From: Kitasatospora cineracea
Lineage (GTDB): Bacteria > Actinomycetota > Actinomycetes > Streptomycetales > Streptomycetaceae
Length of the DNA: 64,000 bases
Assembly (NCBI RefSeq): GCF_003751605.1
Contig: NZ_RJVJ01000001.1
Coordinates: 3,720,001-3,784,000 of the forward strand
Direction of reading: 5' to 3'
Shown here: positions 16,074-25,211 of the stretch, piece after piece
Layout: each line of letters starts with the position of its first letter
Position numbering within the stretch: position 1 is the first letter of the stretch
Translations under genes and position numbers: made by a program
The notes under the pieces: generated by a model
Database searches by the model: none
Told to the model about the DNA's origin: nothing
What the model saw: the letters and a program-made list of their open reading frames with translations, nothing else

Positions 16074-18032
16074 GTGACAGCAACCGCGGGTGGAAGGCTC
16101 GGACCCCAAACCTCAGTTGCACCAGCACGATCTGACGATTCCTCACCCGCGGCGGCGCTCAGCCGGGCCACCGCACACCTGCTGTCACTCCAGCACGCCG
16201 ACGGCTGGTGGAAGGGCGACCTGGAGACCAACGTCACCATGGACGCCGAAGACCTGCTGCTCAGGGAGTTCCTGGGCATCCGCACCGAGGAGCAGACCCG
16301 GGCCACCGCGGCCTGGATCCGCTCCCGGCAGCGGGAGGACGGCACCTGGGCCACCTTCCACGGCGGCCCGCCCGAACTCTCCACCACCGTCGAGGCGTAC
16401 GTGGCCCTCCGGCTCGCCGGGGACGCCCCGGACGCCCCGCACATGCGGGCCGCCGCCGCCTTCGTCCGCGAACGCGGCGGCATCGCCGCCAGCCGGGTGT
16501 TCACCCGGATCTGGCTCGCCCTGTTCGGCTGGTGGCCCTGGGAGAAACTCCCCGAGCTGCCCCCCGAAGTGCTGTTCCTGCCCAGCTGGGCGCCGCTGAA
16601 CATCTACTCCTTCGGCCAGTGGGCCCGGCAGACCATCGTCCCGCTCACCGTGGTCTCCGCCCACCGCCCGGTCCGCCCCGCCCCGTTCGGCCTCGGCGAA
16701 CTGCACACCGACCCGGCCGACCCGTACCCCGAGCGGCCGCTCGCCCCCGCGCACACCTGGGACGGCCTGTTCCAGCGGCTCGACCAGCTGATGCACCGCT
16801 ACCACCGGCACGCCATCAAACCGGTGCGCCGCCTGGCGCTGCGGCAGGCCGCCGCCTGGATCATCGAGCGGCAGGAGGCCGACGGCTGCTGGGGCGGCAT
16901 CCAGCCGCCCGCCGTCTACTCGCTGATCGCGCTGCGGCTGCTCGGCTACCGGCTCGACCACCCGGTGATGAAGGCCGGGCTCGCCGCCTTCGACTCCTTC
17001 ACCGTCCACACCGAGGACGGCAAGCGCTGGATGGAGGCCTGCCAGTCCCCGGTCTGGGACACCTGCCTGGCCGCCATCGCGCTGCGCGACGCCGGACTGC
17101 CCGGCGACCACCCCGCCCTGGTGGGCGCCGGCAGCTGGATGCTCGGCGAGGAGATCACCACCCGCGGCGACTGGGCCGTCAAACGCCCCCGGCTGGCCCC
17201 CGGCGGCTGGGCCTTCGAGTTCCAGAACGACACCTACCCGGACGTCGACGACACCGCCGAGGTGGTCCTCGCGCTGCGCCGGATCGACCACCCCGACACC
17301 GCCCGGCTGGCCGGCGCCGTCGAGCGGGCCGTCGAGTGGAACCTCGGCATGCAGTCCAAGGACGGCGCCTGGGGCGCCTTCGACGCCGACAACACCAGCA
17401 GGCTCCCCAACAAGCTCCCGTTCTGCGACTTCGGCGAGGTCATCGACCCGCCCTCGGCCGACGTCACCGCGCACGTGGTGGAGATGCTCGCCGAGACCGG
17501 CCGCACCCGGGACCCGCGCACCCGGCGCGGCGTCGCCTGGCTGCTGCGCCACCAGGAGGCCGACGGCTCCTGGTTCGGCCGCTGGGGCACCAACTACATC
17601 TACGGCACCGGCTCGGTGGTGCCCGCCCTGATCGCCGCCGGCCTCACCCCCGGCCACCCCGCCGTCCGGCGCGCCGTCACCTGGCTGACCGGCCGGCAGA
17701 ACCCGGACGGCGGCTGGGGCGAGGACATGCGCTCCTACGAGGACCCGGCCACCTGGGCCGGCCGCGGCGAGTCCACCGCCTCGCAGACCGCCTGGGCGCT
17801 GATGGCGCTGCTGGCGGCCGACGAGCGCGAGTCCGAGGCGGTCGAGCGCGGCGTCGCCTGGCTCACCGCCACCCAGCGCCCCGACGGGACGTGGGACGAA
17901 CCACAGTTCACCGGCACCGGCTTCCCCTGGGACTTCTCCATCAACTACCACCTGTACCGCCTGGTCTTCCCGGTCACCGCGCTCGGCCGCTACGTGCACG
18001 ACGCCCCGCTCGGCCGGGGCGGTGAACGATGA
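16074..18032 (+). CDS. shc: Squalene-hopene cyclase
   Basis: A 652-residue class II triterpene cyclase, normal length. The protonating DxDD motif DVDD is at residues 390-393. Several QW repeats are visible, e.g. QREDGTW, QEADGCWGG, QSKDGAWGAFD, QNPDGGWGE and QRPDGTW. It cyclises squalene to hop-22(29)-ene/hopanol at the membrane surface. The GTG start has GAGAGG 8-14 bases upstream, close behind the prenyl synthase stop, and its stop overlaps hpnG (ATGA). The central enzyme of the operon; all catalytic motifs are intact. Confidence 0.97.
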   Translation: MTATAGGRLGPQTSVAPARSDDSSPAAALSRATAHLLSLQHADGWWKGDLETNVTMDAEDLLLREFLGIRTEEQTRATAAWIRSRQREDGTWATFHGGPPELSTTVEAYVALRLAGDAPDAPHMRAAAAFVRERGGIAASRVFTRIWLALFGWWPWEKLPELPPEVLFLPSWAPLNIYSFGQWARQTIVPLTVVSAHRPVRPAPFGLGELHTDPADPYPERPLAPAHTWDGLFQRLDQLMHRYHRHAIKPVRRLALRQAAAWIIERQEADGCWGGIQPPAVYSLIALRLLGYRLDHPVMKAGLAAFDSFTVHTEDGKRWMEACQSPVWDTCLAAIALRDAGLPGDHPALVGAGSWMLGEEITTRGDWAVKRPRLAPGGWAFEFQNDTYPDVDDTAEVVLALRRIDHPDTARLAGAVERAVEWNLGMQSKDGAWGAFDADNTSRLPNKLPFCDFGEVIDPPSADVTAHVVEMLAETGRTRDPRTRRGVAWLLRHQEADGSWFGRWGTNYIYGTGSVVPALIAAGLTPGHPAVRRAVTWLTGRQNPDGGWGEDMRSYEDPATWAGRGESTASQTAWALMALLAADERESEAVERGVAWLTATQRPDGTWDEPQFTGTGFPWDFSINYHLYRLVFPVTALGRYVHDAPLGRGGER

Positions 18033-18697
18033 CCGCGCCCCTGCTGGTGCTGTGCGCGCTCGGGCCGGAGGCCTGGGCGCTGCGCGGCGGCGACTGGTCC
18101 GGTGCGGCCGGCGGCCCGCCGGTGCTGGCCCGGACCGGGATGGGCCGCCGGGCCGCCGGACAGAAGGCCGCCGCACTGCTCGACGCGGGCGGCTACGGGG
18201 CCCTGCTGGTCGCCGGGTTCGGCGCGGCGCTCGGGCCCGGGGTGCGCCCCGGCGAGGTGATCGTCGCCGACCGGGTCACCGACGCCGAGGGCGGCGACCA
18301 CCCGCTGGCCTTTGCGCCCGCACTGGCCACCGCCCTGGAGGAGGCGGGCCTGCGGGTCCACCTCGGCACCCACCGCACCGCCGACCACGTGGTGCGCGGC
18401 GCCGAACGGGCCCGGCTGCACGCCGCGGGCGCGCTCGCCGTCGACATGGAGGCCGCCGCCGTCCTCGCCGCCCGCGCCGCGCACGCCCCCGACCTGCCCG
18501 CGGCCGTGCTGCGGGTCGTGGTCGACACCCCCGAGCGGGAACTGATCCGCCCCGGCACCCTGCCGGCCGGGGTCCGGGCCTGGCGGACGCTGCGCGCCGC
18601 CGTCCCCGCCCTCACCGCGTGGCACCGGCAGGTCGCCGCCACGCCCGCCCAGCTGACGAACCCACAGCCCTCGACGCTCCCCCAGGAGGCGAGCTAA
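18029..18697 (+). CDS. hpnG: Adenosylhopane nucleosidase/phosphorylase HpnG
   Basis: A 222-residue nucleoside phosphorylase-fold protein. LVAGFGAALGPGVRPGEVIVAD near residues 61-82 and the ribose-binding ALAVDMEAAAV near 134-144 are typical of the MTA/SAH nucleosidase superfamily. HpnG removes adenine from adenosylhopane to give ribosylhopane or its phosphate, the second step of side-chain extension. It overlaps shc by 4 bases. The C-terminal ~20 residues are low complexity. hpnH follows after 3 bases, so steps one and two are encoded side by side. Confidence 0.88.
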   Translation: MTAPLLVLCALGPEAWALRGGDWSGAAGGPPVLARTGMGRRAAGQKAAALLDAGGYGALLVAGFGAALGPGVRPGEVIVADRVTDAEGGDHPLAFAPALATALEEAGLRVHLGTHRTADHVVRGAERARLHAAGALAVDMEAAAVLAARAAHAPDLPAAVLRVVVDTPERELIRPGTLPAGVRAWRTLRAAVPALTAWHRQVAATPAQLTNPQPSTLPQEAS

Positions 18698-18700
18698 GCC

Positions 18701-19726
18701 ATGGCCATGCCGCTGCGTCAGACCGTCCGCGTGTCCACCTACCTCATGCAGCAGAAGATCAGGGGGCGGAAGAAGTTCCCGCTCATCGTCGAGCTGGAGC
18801 CGCTGTTCGCCTGCAACCTCAAGTGCGAGGGCTGCGGGAAGATCCAGCACCCGGCGGGCGTCCTCAAGCAGCGGATGCCGGTCGCCCAGGCGGTCGGCGC
18901 GGTCCTGGAGTGCGGCGCCCCGATGGTCTCCATCGCCGGCGGCGAGCCGCTGATGCACCCGCAGATCGACGAGATCGTCCGCCAGCTGGTGGAGCGCCGC
19001 AAGTACGTCTTCCTGTGCACCAACGCCCTGCTGCTGCGCAAGAAGCTCGACAAGTTCACCCCTTCGCCGTACTTCACCTTCGCCGTCCACATCGACGGCC
19101 TGGAGGAGCGGCACGACGCCTCGGTGGCCAAGGAGGGGACGTTCGCGGAGGCCGTCGAGGCGATCAAGGAGGCCAAGCGGCGGGGCTTCCGGGTCACCAC
19201 CAACTCGACCTTCTTCAACACCGACACCGCGCAGACCGTGGTCGAGGTGCTGGACTTCCTCAACGACGACCTCAAGGTCGACGAGATGATGATCTCCCCG
19301 GCCTACGCCTACGAGAAGGCCCCCGACCAGGAGCACTTCCTCGGCGTCGAGCAGACCCGCGAGCTGTTCCGCAAGGCCTTCGCGGGCGGCAACCGGCGGC
19401 GCTGGCGGCTCAACCACAGCCCGCTGTTCCTGGACTTCCTCGAGGGCAAGGTCGACTTCGAGTGCACCGCCTGGGGCATCCCCAACTACTCGCTGTTCGG
19501 CTGGCAACGCCCCTGCTACCTGATGTCCGACGGCTACGTCCCCACCTACCGCGAGCTGATCGAGAAGACCGACTGGGACAAGTACGGCCGCGGCCGGGAC
19601 CCGCGCTGCGACAACTGCATGGCCCACTGCGGCTACGAGCCGACCGCGGTGCTCGCCACCATGGGCTCGCTCAAGGAGTCCATCCGCGCCGCCCGCGAGA
19701 CCCTCGCCTCGCCCAAGGCGCTCTGA
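18701..19726 (+). CDS. hpnH: Adenosylhopane synthase HpnH (radical SAM)
   Basis: A 341-residue radical SAM enzyme. The [4Fe-4S] motif is C38-x3-C42-x2-C45 within LFACNLKCEGCGK. A SAM-binding GGEPLMHP follows near 85-92. A C-terminal Cys cluster DPRCDNCMAHCGYEP is typical of HpnH. It adds 5'-deoxyadenosyl to diploptene, the first step to C35 hopanoids. AGGAGG lies 12 bases upstream of ATG 18701; ATG 18707 in frame is an alternative. In Streptomyces relatives an ispG gene often follows; here a 114-base non-coding gap leads straight to dxs. Confidence 0.94.
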   Translation: MAMPLRQTVRVSTYLMQQKIRGRKKFPLIVELEPLFACNLKCEGCGKIQHPAGVLKQRMPVAQAVGAVLECGAPMVSIAGGEPLMHPQIDEIVRQLVERRKYVFLCTNALLLRKKLDKFTPSPYFTFAVHIDGLEERHDASVAKEGTFAEAVEAIKEAKRRGFRVTTNSTFFNTDTAQTVVEVLDFLNDDLKVDEMMISPAYAYEKAPDQEHFLGVEQTRELFRKAFAGGNRRRWRLNHSPLFLDFLEGKVDFECTAWGIPNYSLFGWQRPCYLMSDGYVPTYRELIEKTDWDKYGRGRDPRCDNCMAHCGYEPTAVLATMGSLKESIRAARETLASPKAL

Positions 19727-19840
19727 CCGCGCGTCAGGACCCGGCGCGGGCGGCCCACGCCGACAGGCGACCGCGCGTGCCGGGCCGCAGGCTGGACACC
19801 GACAGTCCACGCACACCGAACCAGCCGTGAGGGGTACGCC

Positions 19841-21766
19841 ATGCCACTGCTGAGCCGGATCACCGGGCCCGCCGACCTCCGACGCCTGCACCCCGAGCAG
19901 TTGCCGGTGCTCGCCGACGAGATCCGCGACTTCCTGATCGACGCCGTCACCCGCACCGGCGGCCACCTCGGCCCCAACCTCGGCGTGGTCGAGCTCAGCA
20001 TCGCCCTGCACCGGGTCTTCGACTCCCCGCACGACCGCGTCCTGTGGGACACCGGCCACCAGGCCTACGTGCACAAGCTGCTCACCGGACGGCAGGACTT
20101 CAGCCGGCTGCGCGCCAAGGACGGGCTCTCCGGCTACCCCTCGCGGGCCGAGTCCGAGCACGACCTGATCGAGAACTCGCACGCCTCCACCGCGCTCGGC
20201 TACGCCGACGGCATCGCCAAGGCCAACCAGCTGCTCGGCGTCGACCGCTGCACCGTCGCCGTGATCGGCGACGGCGCGCTCACCGGCGGCATGGCCTGGG
20301 AGGCGCTCAACAACATCGCCGAGGCCGAGGACCGCCCGCTGGTCATCGTCGTCAACGACAACGAGCGCTCCTACTCGCCGACCATCGGCGGCCTCGCCCA
20401 CCACCTCGCCACCCTGCGTACCACCCGCGGCTACGAGCGCTTCCTGGCCTGGGGCAAGGACGCCCTGCAGCGCACCCCCGTGGTCGGGCCGCCGCTGTTC
20501 GACGCGCTGCACGGCGCCAAGAAGGGCTTCAAGGACGCCTTCGCCCCGCAGGGCATGTTCGAGGACCTCGGGCTGAAGTACCTCGGCCCGATCGACGGCC
20601 ACGACATCGCCGCCGTCGAGCAGGCGCTGCGCCAGGCCCGGAACTTCGGCGGGCCCGTCATCGTGCACTGCCTGACCGTCAAGGGCCGCGGCTACCGGCC
20701 CGCCGAGCAGGACGAGGCCGACCGCTTCCACGCGGTGGGCCCGATCGACCCGTACACCTGCCTGCCGGTCTCCCCGTCCGCCGGGGCCTCCTGGACCTCC
20801 GTGTTCGGGCAGGAGATGCTCGCCCTCGGCGCCGAGCGGCCCGACCTGGTCGCCGTCACCGCCGCGATGCTGCACCCGGTGGGGCTCGGGCCGTTCGCCG
20901 CCGCGCACCCCGGGCGGACCTACGACGTCGGGATCGCCGAGCAGCACGCGGTGGCCTCCGCCGCGGGCCTGGCCACCGGGGGGCTGCACCCCGTCGTCGC
21001 GGTGTACGCGACCTTCCTGAACCGGGCCTTCGACCAGGTGCTGATGGACGTCGCGCTGCACCGGCTCGGCGTCACCTTCGTGCTCGACCGGGCGGGCGTC
21101 ACCGGCAACGACGGGGCCTCGCACAACGGCATGTGGGACATGTCGGTCCTGCAGGTCGTCCCCGGGCTGCGGCTGGCCGCCCCGCGCGACGCCGACCGGC
21201 TGCGCGAACAGCTCCGGGAGGCCGTCGCCGTCGAGGACGCGCCCACCGTGGTGCGCTTCCCCAAGGGCGACCTCGGGCCCGCGATCCCGGCGGTCGAGCG
21301 GATCGGCGGCGTCGACGTGCTGGCCCGCACCGGCCCCAGCCCCGACGTGCTGCTGGTCGCCGTCGGCCCGATGGCGCCCGCCTGCCTGGACGCCGCCGCG
21401 CTGCTCGCCGCCGACGGCATCACCGCCACCGTGGTCGACCCGCGCTGGGTCAAGCCCGTCGACCCGGCCCTGGTCGCGCTGGCCGCCGCGCACCGGATGG
21501 TGGTCACCGTCGAGGACAACGGGCGGGCCGGCGGCGTCGGCGCCGCCGTCGCCCAGGCCATGCGGGACGCCGAGGTCGACGTCCCGCTGCGCGACCTGGG
21601 CATCCCGCAGGAGTTCCTGGCGCACGCCTCGCGCGGTGAGATCCTCGAGGAGATCGGACTCACCGGCACCGGCGTCGCCGCCCAGACCGCCGCCTACGCC
21701 CGCCGCCTGCTGCCCGGCACGCGGAGCGGCGCCCAGGAGTACCGGCCCAGGGTGCCGCGCAAGTGA
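19841..21766 (+). CDS. dxs: 1-Deoxy-D-xylulose-5-phosphate synthase
   Basis: A 641-residue thiamine-diphosphate enzyme that condenses pyruvate and glyceraldehyde-3-phosphate at the entry of the MEP pathway. The ThDP motif runs from [16 protein letters not shown] (near 146-161) to NDNERSYSP. The catalytic Glu lies in [13 protein letters not shown] near 365-377. The C-terminal transketolase domain is complete. GAGGGG lies 7 bases upstream of ATG. Within the hopanoid operon it probably boosts IPP/DMAPP supply for bulk hopanoid synthesis; a housekeeping dxs elsewhere is likely but not visible. Confidence 0.95.
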   Translation: MPLLSRITGPADLRRLHPEQLPVLADEIRDFLIDAVTRTGGHLGPNLGVVELSIALHRVFDSPHDRVLWDTGHQAYVHKLLTGRQDFSRLRAKDGLSGYPSRAESEHDLIENSHASTALGYADGIAKANQLLGVDRCTVAVIGDGALTGGMAWEALNNIAEAEDRPLVIVVNDNERSYSPTIGGLAHHLATLRTTRGYERFLAWGKDALQRTPVVGPPLFDALHGAKKGFKDAFAPQGMFEDLGLKYLGPIDGHDIAAVEQALRQARNFGGPVIVHCLTVKGRGYRPAEQDEADRFHAVGPIDPYTCLPVSPSAGASWTSVFGQEMLALGAERPDLVAVTAAMLHPVGLGPFAAAHPGRTYDVGIAEQHAVASAAGLATGGLHPVVAVYATFLNRAFDQVLMDVALHRLGVTFVLDRAGVTGNDGASHNGMWDMSVLQVVPGLRLAAPRDADRLREQLREAVAVEDAPTVVRFPKGDLGPAIPAVERIGGVDVLARTGPSPDVLLVAVGPMAPACLDAAALLAADGITATVVDPRWVKPVDPALVALAAAHRMVVTVEDNGRAGGVGAAVAQAMRDAEVDVPLRDLGIPQEFLAHASRGEILEEIGLTGTGVAAQTAAYARRLLPGTRSGAQEYRPRVPRK

Positions 21767-21785
21767 CCGATCGGAGAGAACCAGC

Positions 21786-23177
21786 GTGACCCAGGCCGAA
21801 CCGCTCGACCTCGCCGCCCTGCTCGACGCCCGGGGCGGCGAGCGCTACGAACTGCACGCCCGCTACCTCAACCCGCAGCTGCCCCGGATGCTGCACACCA
21901 TCGGCTTCGACCGGTACTACGAACGCGCCAAGGGACCGTACTTCTACGACGCCGAGGGCAACGAGTACCTCGACATGCTCGCCGGGTTCGGCATCTTCGC
22001 GCTCGGCCGGCACCACCCCGCCGTCCGGGCCGCGATCGAGCAGGTGATGGAGCTGGAGACGGCCGACCTGACCCGCTTCGACTGCTCCCCGCTGCCCGGC
22101 CTGCTCGCCGAGCAGCTGATCGCCCGCGCCCCCGGCCTGGACCGGGTGTTCTTCGGCAACAGCGGCACCGAGGCGGTCGAGACGGCGCTCAAGTTCGCCC
22201 GGTACGCCACCGGGAAGCGCCGCGTCCTGTACTGCGACCACGCCTTCCACGGCCTCACCGCCGGCTCGCTCTCGGTCAACGGCGAGGGCGGTTTCCGCAA
22301 GGGCTTCGACCCGCTGCTGCCGGACACCCCGATCCCGCTCGGCGACCTCGACGCGCTGAAGAAGGAGCTGAAGAAGGGCGACGTCGCGGCGCTGATCGTC
22401 GAACCGGTCCAGGGCAAGGGCGTGCTCGCCCCGCCGCCCGGCTGGCTGGCCGCCGCCCAGGAACTGCTGCACGCCCACAAGGCGCTGCTGATCTGCGACG
22501 AGGTGCAGACCGGCGTCGGCCGCACCGGCACCTTCTTCGCCTACCAGGCCGAGGAGGGCGTCCGCCCCGACCTGGTCTGCGCGGCCAAGGCGCTCTCCGG
22601 CGGGTACGTGCCGATCGGGGCGACGCTCGGCAAGTCGTGGATCTTCGAGAAGGTCTACTCCTCGATGGACCGGGTGCTGGTCCACTCCGCCAGCTTCGGT
22701 TCCAACGCCCAGGCGATGGCCGCCGGACTGGCCACCCTGCACGTGATGCGGCAGGAGGGCGTGGTGGAGAACGCCGCGAAGGTCGGCGAGCTGTTCCGGT
22801 CCCGGCTGGCGGCGCTGACCGAGCGGTACGAGCTGCTCGCCGAGGTGCGCGGGCGCGGGCTGATGATCGGCATCGAGTTCGGCCGCCCCAAGTCGCTGAA
22901 GCTGCGCACCGGTTGGACGGCGCTGCAGGCCGCCCGCAAGGGGCTGTTCGCGCAGATGGTGGTCGTCCCGCTGCTGCAGCGGCACCGGATCCTCACCCAG
23001 GTCTCCGGCGACCACCTGGAGGTGATCAAGCTGATCCCGCCGCTGATCGTCACCGAGAAGGAGGTCGACCGCTTCGTCGACGCCTTCACCGAGGTGATGG
23101 ACGACGCCCACCGCGGCAGCGGCCTGATGTGGGACTTCGGGCGGACGCTGGTCAAGCAGGCGGTCGGCTCGCGGTAG
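21786..23177 (+). CDS. hpnO: Class III aminotransferase, HpnO-like (aminobacteriohopanetriol formation)
   Basis: A 463-residue PLP aminotransferase. Motifs are FFGNSGTEAVETALKFAR near 118-135, the PLP-stacking AFHGLTAGS, LICDEVQTGVGRTG near 236-249 and the PLP lysine in AAKALSGGYVPIGA near 267-280. HpnO homologs at the end of hopanoid operons introduce the amino group of 35-aminobacteriohopanetriol. GTG 21786 has GGAGAG 8 bases upstream, 20 bases after dxs. Ornithine or acetylornithine aminotransferase activity is the alternative by family, but location favours hopanoids. Its stop lies 3 bases from the end of the opposite gene. Confidence 0.88.
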   Translation: MTQAEPLDLAALLDARGGERYELHARYLNPQLPRMLHTIGFDRYYERAKGPYFYDAEGNEYLDMLAGFGIFALGRHHPAVRAAIEQVMELETADLTRFDCSPLPGLLAEQLIARAPGLDRVFFGNSGTEAVETALKFARYATGKRRVLYCDHAFHGLTAGSLSVNGEGGFRKGFDPLLPDTPIPLGDLDALKKELKKGDVAALIVEPVQGKGVLAPPPGWLAAAQELLHAHKALLICDEVQTGVGRTGTFFAYQAEEGVRPDLVCAAKALSGGYVPIGATLGKSWIFEKVYSSMDRVLVHSASFGSNAQAMAAGLATLHVMRQEGVVENAAKVGELFRSRLAALTERYELLAEVRGRGLMIGIEFGRPKSLKLRTGWTALQAARKGLFAQMVVVPLLQRHRILTQVSGDHLEVIKLIPPLIVTEKEVDRFVDAFTEVMDDAHRGSGLMWDFGRTLVKQAVGSR

Positions 23178-23180
23178 CGG

Positions 23181-23456
23181 TCACAGCTCGGTGCGGCGGC
23201 GGCGCACCACGACCCACAGGTCCGCCGCCGCCACCGCGGTCAGCACCCCGCAGCCCACCGCGAACACCACCAGCGTCCCGCTGCTGGGCGCGCCGTGCGG
23301 GGAGGCCAGCGCGGCCCACACCGCGAACCCGGCCGTGCAGAGCGCGAAGAACGGCAGGAACAGCACCGACAGCAGGAAGCGCAGCTTCAGGTCGCTGCGC
23401 GCGTTGGCCGGCTCCGTCCCGCTCAGCCACACCTTCGGGGTCCTGGCCCGCCGCAT
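23181..23456 (-). CDS. Small two-helix membrane protein, DUF6343-like
   Basis: A 91-residue protein: a basic N-terminus (RMRRARTPKVWLSGTEPANARS) and two hydrophobic helices at about 30-52 and 62-83. The C-terminus is basic (VVRRRRTEL). TGTEPxxARSxLxLR is, as I recall it, the hallmark of a Streptomyces family of unknown function (DUF6343). ATG 23456 has GGGAGG 9 bases upstream; TTG 23462 is an in-frame alternative. It is divergent from the I78-like gene and tail-to-tail with hpnO. Function unknown. Confidence 0.72.
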   Translation of the reverse strand: MRRARTPKVWLSGTEPANARSDLKLRFLLSVLFLPFFALCTAGFAVWAALASPHGAPSSGTLVVFAVGCGVLTAVAAADLWVVVRRRRTEL

Positions 23457-23474
23457 ACGCAACCGCCTCCCTCG

Positions 23475-23489
23475 TACCCTTCCAGGGTA
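23475..23489. promoter_or_regulatory. Palindrome in the divergent promoter of the two small genes
   Basis: TACCCT-TCC-AGGGTA is a perfect 15-bp inverted repeat lying 18 bases from one start and 29 from the other. Each arm read outward (AGGGTA) resembles a -10 box, so it may be two overlapping divergent -10 elements or an operator. Confidence 0.4.
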
Positions 23490-23518
23490 GGACCGTTCGG
23501 GTACGGGGAGGCGGAACG

Positions 23519-23704
23519 ATGGACGACCGGCTGGACGACTATCCGGGGCTGCCGGTGGAGCCGGCCCGGGCGCTGGCCGCCGAGCGCGGCTGGCGCACCG
23601 TGCGGGTGCTGGCGCCGGACGCGCTGCTGACCATGGAGTACCGCTCGGACCGGCTCAACCTGACGGTGTGCGACGGCGTGGTGGAGCGCGCCTGGGCGGG
23701 CTGA
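23519..23704 (+). CDS. I78-family peptidase inhibitor-like small protein
   Basis: A 61-residue protein too short for most gene finders. The pattern GWRTVRVLAPDALLTMEYRSDRLNLTVCDGVVERAWAG matches the I78 inhibitor core. That core has a V-R-x-L-x-P-x-x-x-x-T-M-x-Y-R-x-D-R-L-N segment that blocks serine proteases. No signal peptide is seen, unlike many I78 members, so it may act inside the cell. ATG 23519 has GGGGAGG 8 bases upstream. Most of the gene overlaps the 3' end of the oppositely transcribed PAP2 gene. Confidence 0.75.
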   Translation: MDDRLDDYPGLPVEPARALAAERGWRTVRVLAPDALLTMEYRSDRLNLTVCDGVVERAWAG

Positions 23705-24651
23705 GGACGGGCCGGCAGCGGGTGGGACGGCCACGGCTGCGGGAGCGGGGACGCGGTCGGGCGCGGCCGGGGCACGGCGGCCGGGCGGGCGAAGCGGCCC
23801 TCCCGGTGCCAGGCGGCCAGCACCCGCCGGTCCAGCGCGGCGACGGCCGGCTCGGCCAGCGGCAGCGAGAGCAGCACCAGCGCGCCCGCCGCCCAGCCCG
23901 CGAACACGTCCGAGATCCAGTGGGTGCCCAGGTAGACGGTGGTCAGCCCGATCGAGGCCGCGGTGAGCCCCGCCAGCACGGTGCCGGTGCGGCGCCAGCG
24001 GGTGGCCAGGTAGGCCAGCACGCCCCAGGTGACCACGGCGTTCGCGGTGTGGCCGGAGGGGAAGATGCTGCCGCCGGAGAACAGCTCGGGCGAGCCCACG
24101 TAGTGCGCGTAGTGCGGGCCCAGCCGGCCGGTCAGGATCTTCACCCCGCCGACCGTGACGTTCAGCAGCAGCAGGGCCATGCCCATCACCAGCAGCGGCC
24201 GCGCCGAGTGCGAGCGGTAGCAGCGCCAGCCCAGCCACAGGCAGGCCGCGATCGCGGTCGGGCCGCGCTGTCCGGCGATCACCCAGATGTCCAGGTAGGG
24301 CAGGGCGTCCGGCCAGCGCCGGTACGGCCGCAGCAGTTGCAGCGACCAGTCCAGGTCGACCAGCGGGGAGTCGTACAGGATGGCCAGGACCACCAGCAGG
24401 TAGAGCACTCCGACCAGGCCGAAGAGCAGGGCGTGCCGCCGGCTGATCGACGGGAGCGCGGATTCGGTCGTTCCGGTGTGGGGATCGTGACCGGATCGGA
24501 CCGGAACCGCGCGCGGTGCGGTCGATATCTGTCGCTCGGGTGATTCGGGCTTGGCTGGCACGGCTTCGACATTACCGGTCGCCCCGGAGCCTTCCGGGCT
24601 ATTCGGGGGATCTGTCACCCGCTGGTGACGTGTCGTCCCCGGTTTCTCCAT
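23539..24651 (-). CDS. PAP2-family membrane phosphatase
   Basis: A 370-residue integral membrane protein with about six helices between residues 72 and 270. Phosphatase motifs are KILTGRLGP (motif 1), PSGHT (motif 2) and YLGTHWISDV (motif 3, G-x-H-x-x-x-D). Such enzymes dephosphorylate lipid phosphates such as undecaprenyl diphosphate or phosphatidic acid. The first ~70 residues are charged and disordered. The last ~100 are Pro/Ala/Ser-rich, and the final 55 are encoded antisense to the I78-like gene, an odd overlap of 166 bases. The start codon is uncertain; GTG near 24618 is an alternative. Confidence 0.8.
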   Translation of the reverse strand: MEKPGTTRHQRVTDPPNSPEGSGATGNVEAVPAKPESPERQISTAPRAVPVRSGHDPHTGTTESALPSISRRHALLFGLVGVLYLLVVLAILYDSPLVDLDWSLQLLRPYRRWPDALPYLDIWVIAGQRGPTAIAACLWLGWRCYRSHSARPLLVMGMALLLLNVTVGGVKILTGRLGPHYAHYVGSPELFSGGSIFPSGHTANAVVTWGVLAYLATRWRRTGTVLAGLTAASIGLTTVYLGTHWISDVFAGWAAGALVLLSLPLAEPAVAALDRRVLAAWHREGRFARPAAVPRPRPTASPLPQPWPSHPLPARPQPAQARSTTPSHTVRLSRSERYSMVSSASGASTRTVRQPRSAASARAGSTGSPG

Positions 24652-24785
24652 AGGGGCAGTTCAAGGGCGGGGCGGCGGGGCCGGAAAGGTGCGGTGCGTG
24701 GGGGAAATCACGCTCCCCGGCGCTCCCGGGCGCCGCATTCCGGTGGTTTCTCCAATAGCCCGGACGGTGGTGCGAGAACGAATGA

Positions 24786-24844
24786 GGCGGCCGATTTCCC
24801 GTGACCCAGGTCACTTCCGGGTCGCTTCCGGGAAATCGGCCGCC
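24786..24844 (-). terminator. Terminator after the 63-residue gene
   Basis: Perfect 16-base arms GGCGGCCGATTTCCCG and CGGGAAATCGGCCGCC (24786-24801, 24829-24844) lie 24 bases beyond the stop of the minus-strand gene. The 27-base loop contains a second palindrome, GTGACC-CA-GGTCAC. No U-tract follows. Confidence 0.65.
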
Positions 24845-24867
24845 GATTCGAACGGGCGGCGCCGGGC

Positions 24868-25059
24868 TCAGGGCAGCAGTCGTTCGACGGCCGCCGCGCC
24901 CTGTTCCTCCAGGTCCTTCTTGGCCTTCGCCAGCAGCGCCGGGGTGGGCGTGCGGCCCGAGGCCATCACCAGGTCCTCGGGGTCGACCGGGTGCTCCGCC
25001 CCGGTGTGCAGCAGGTTGTCCGGGGTCGGCGTGGACTCGCTGTCCGTGGGGTCGGTCAT
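24868..25059 (-). CDS. Small acidic hypothetical protein
   Basis: A 63-residue soluble protein, acidic with a Thr/Pro/Ser-rich N-terminal half (MTDPTDSESTPTPDNLL). The C-terminal helix is amphipathic (TPALLAKAKKDLEEQGAAAVERLLP). ATG 25059 has GGAGG 6 bases upstream, a strong site that supports a real gene. It stands between two hairpin terminators, so it is probably monocistronic. I do not recognise a family. Confidence 0.65.
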   Translation of the reverse strand: MTDPTDSESTPTPDNLLHTGAEHPVDPEDLVMASGRTPTPALLAKAKKDLEEQGAAAVERLLP

Positions 25060-25080
25060 CAAGATCCTCCGTGGGTGGAG

Positions 25081-25111
25081 CGTCGGAGGGGCCGGCCCGG
25101 CCCCTCCGACG
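25081..25111 (-). terminator. Hairpin terminator downstream of the SDR gene
   Basis: Two 15-base arms (CGTCGGAGGGGCCGG and CCGGCCCCTCCGACG) with a single-base spacer, about 100 bases after the SDR stop. It also lies 22 bases upstream of the next minus-strand start, so it could act as a leader hairpin of that gene. Confidence 0.6.
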
Positions 25112-25118
25112 GGGCGCG

Positions 25119-25142
25119 CCCGCCGCCGGGGCCGGCGGCGGG
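25119..25142 (-). terminator. Second hairpin downstream of the SDR gene
   Basis: Arms CCCGCCGCCGG and CCGGCGGCGGG around GG. With the hairpin at 25081-25111 it forms a tandem terminator between the SDR gene and the small acidic gene. Confidence 0.5.
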
Positions 25143-25211
25143 AGGTCTGCCATCGAGTCTGGACCCCGGCCCCGGGCGGCGCACCACGAGCGCGCCGCGG
25201 CGCCGGCCGGG

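Noticed and set aside
17990..21625. A 1211-codon open frame antisense to hpnG, hpnH and dxs
   Set aside because: It mirrors the codon bias of the real genes. Its composition (Gly, Arg, Val, Gln, His-rich) has no motif and the opposite strand carries clear enzymes.
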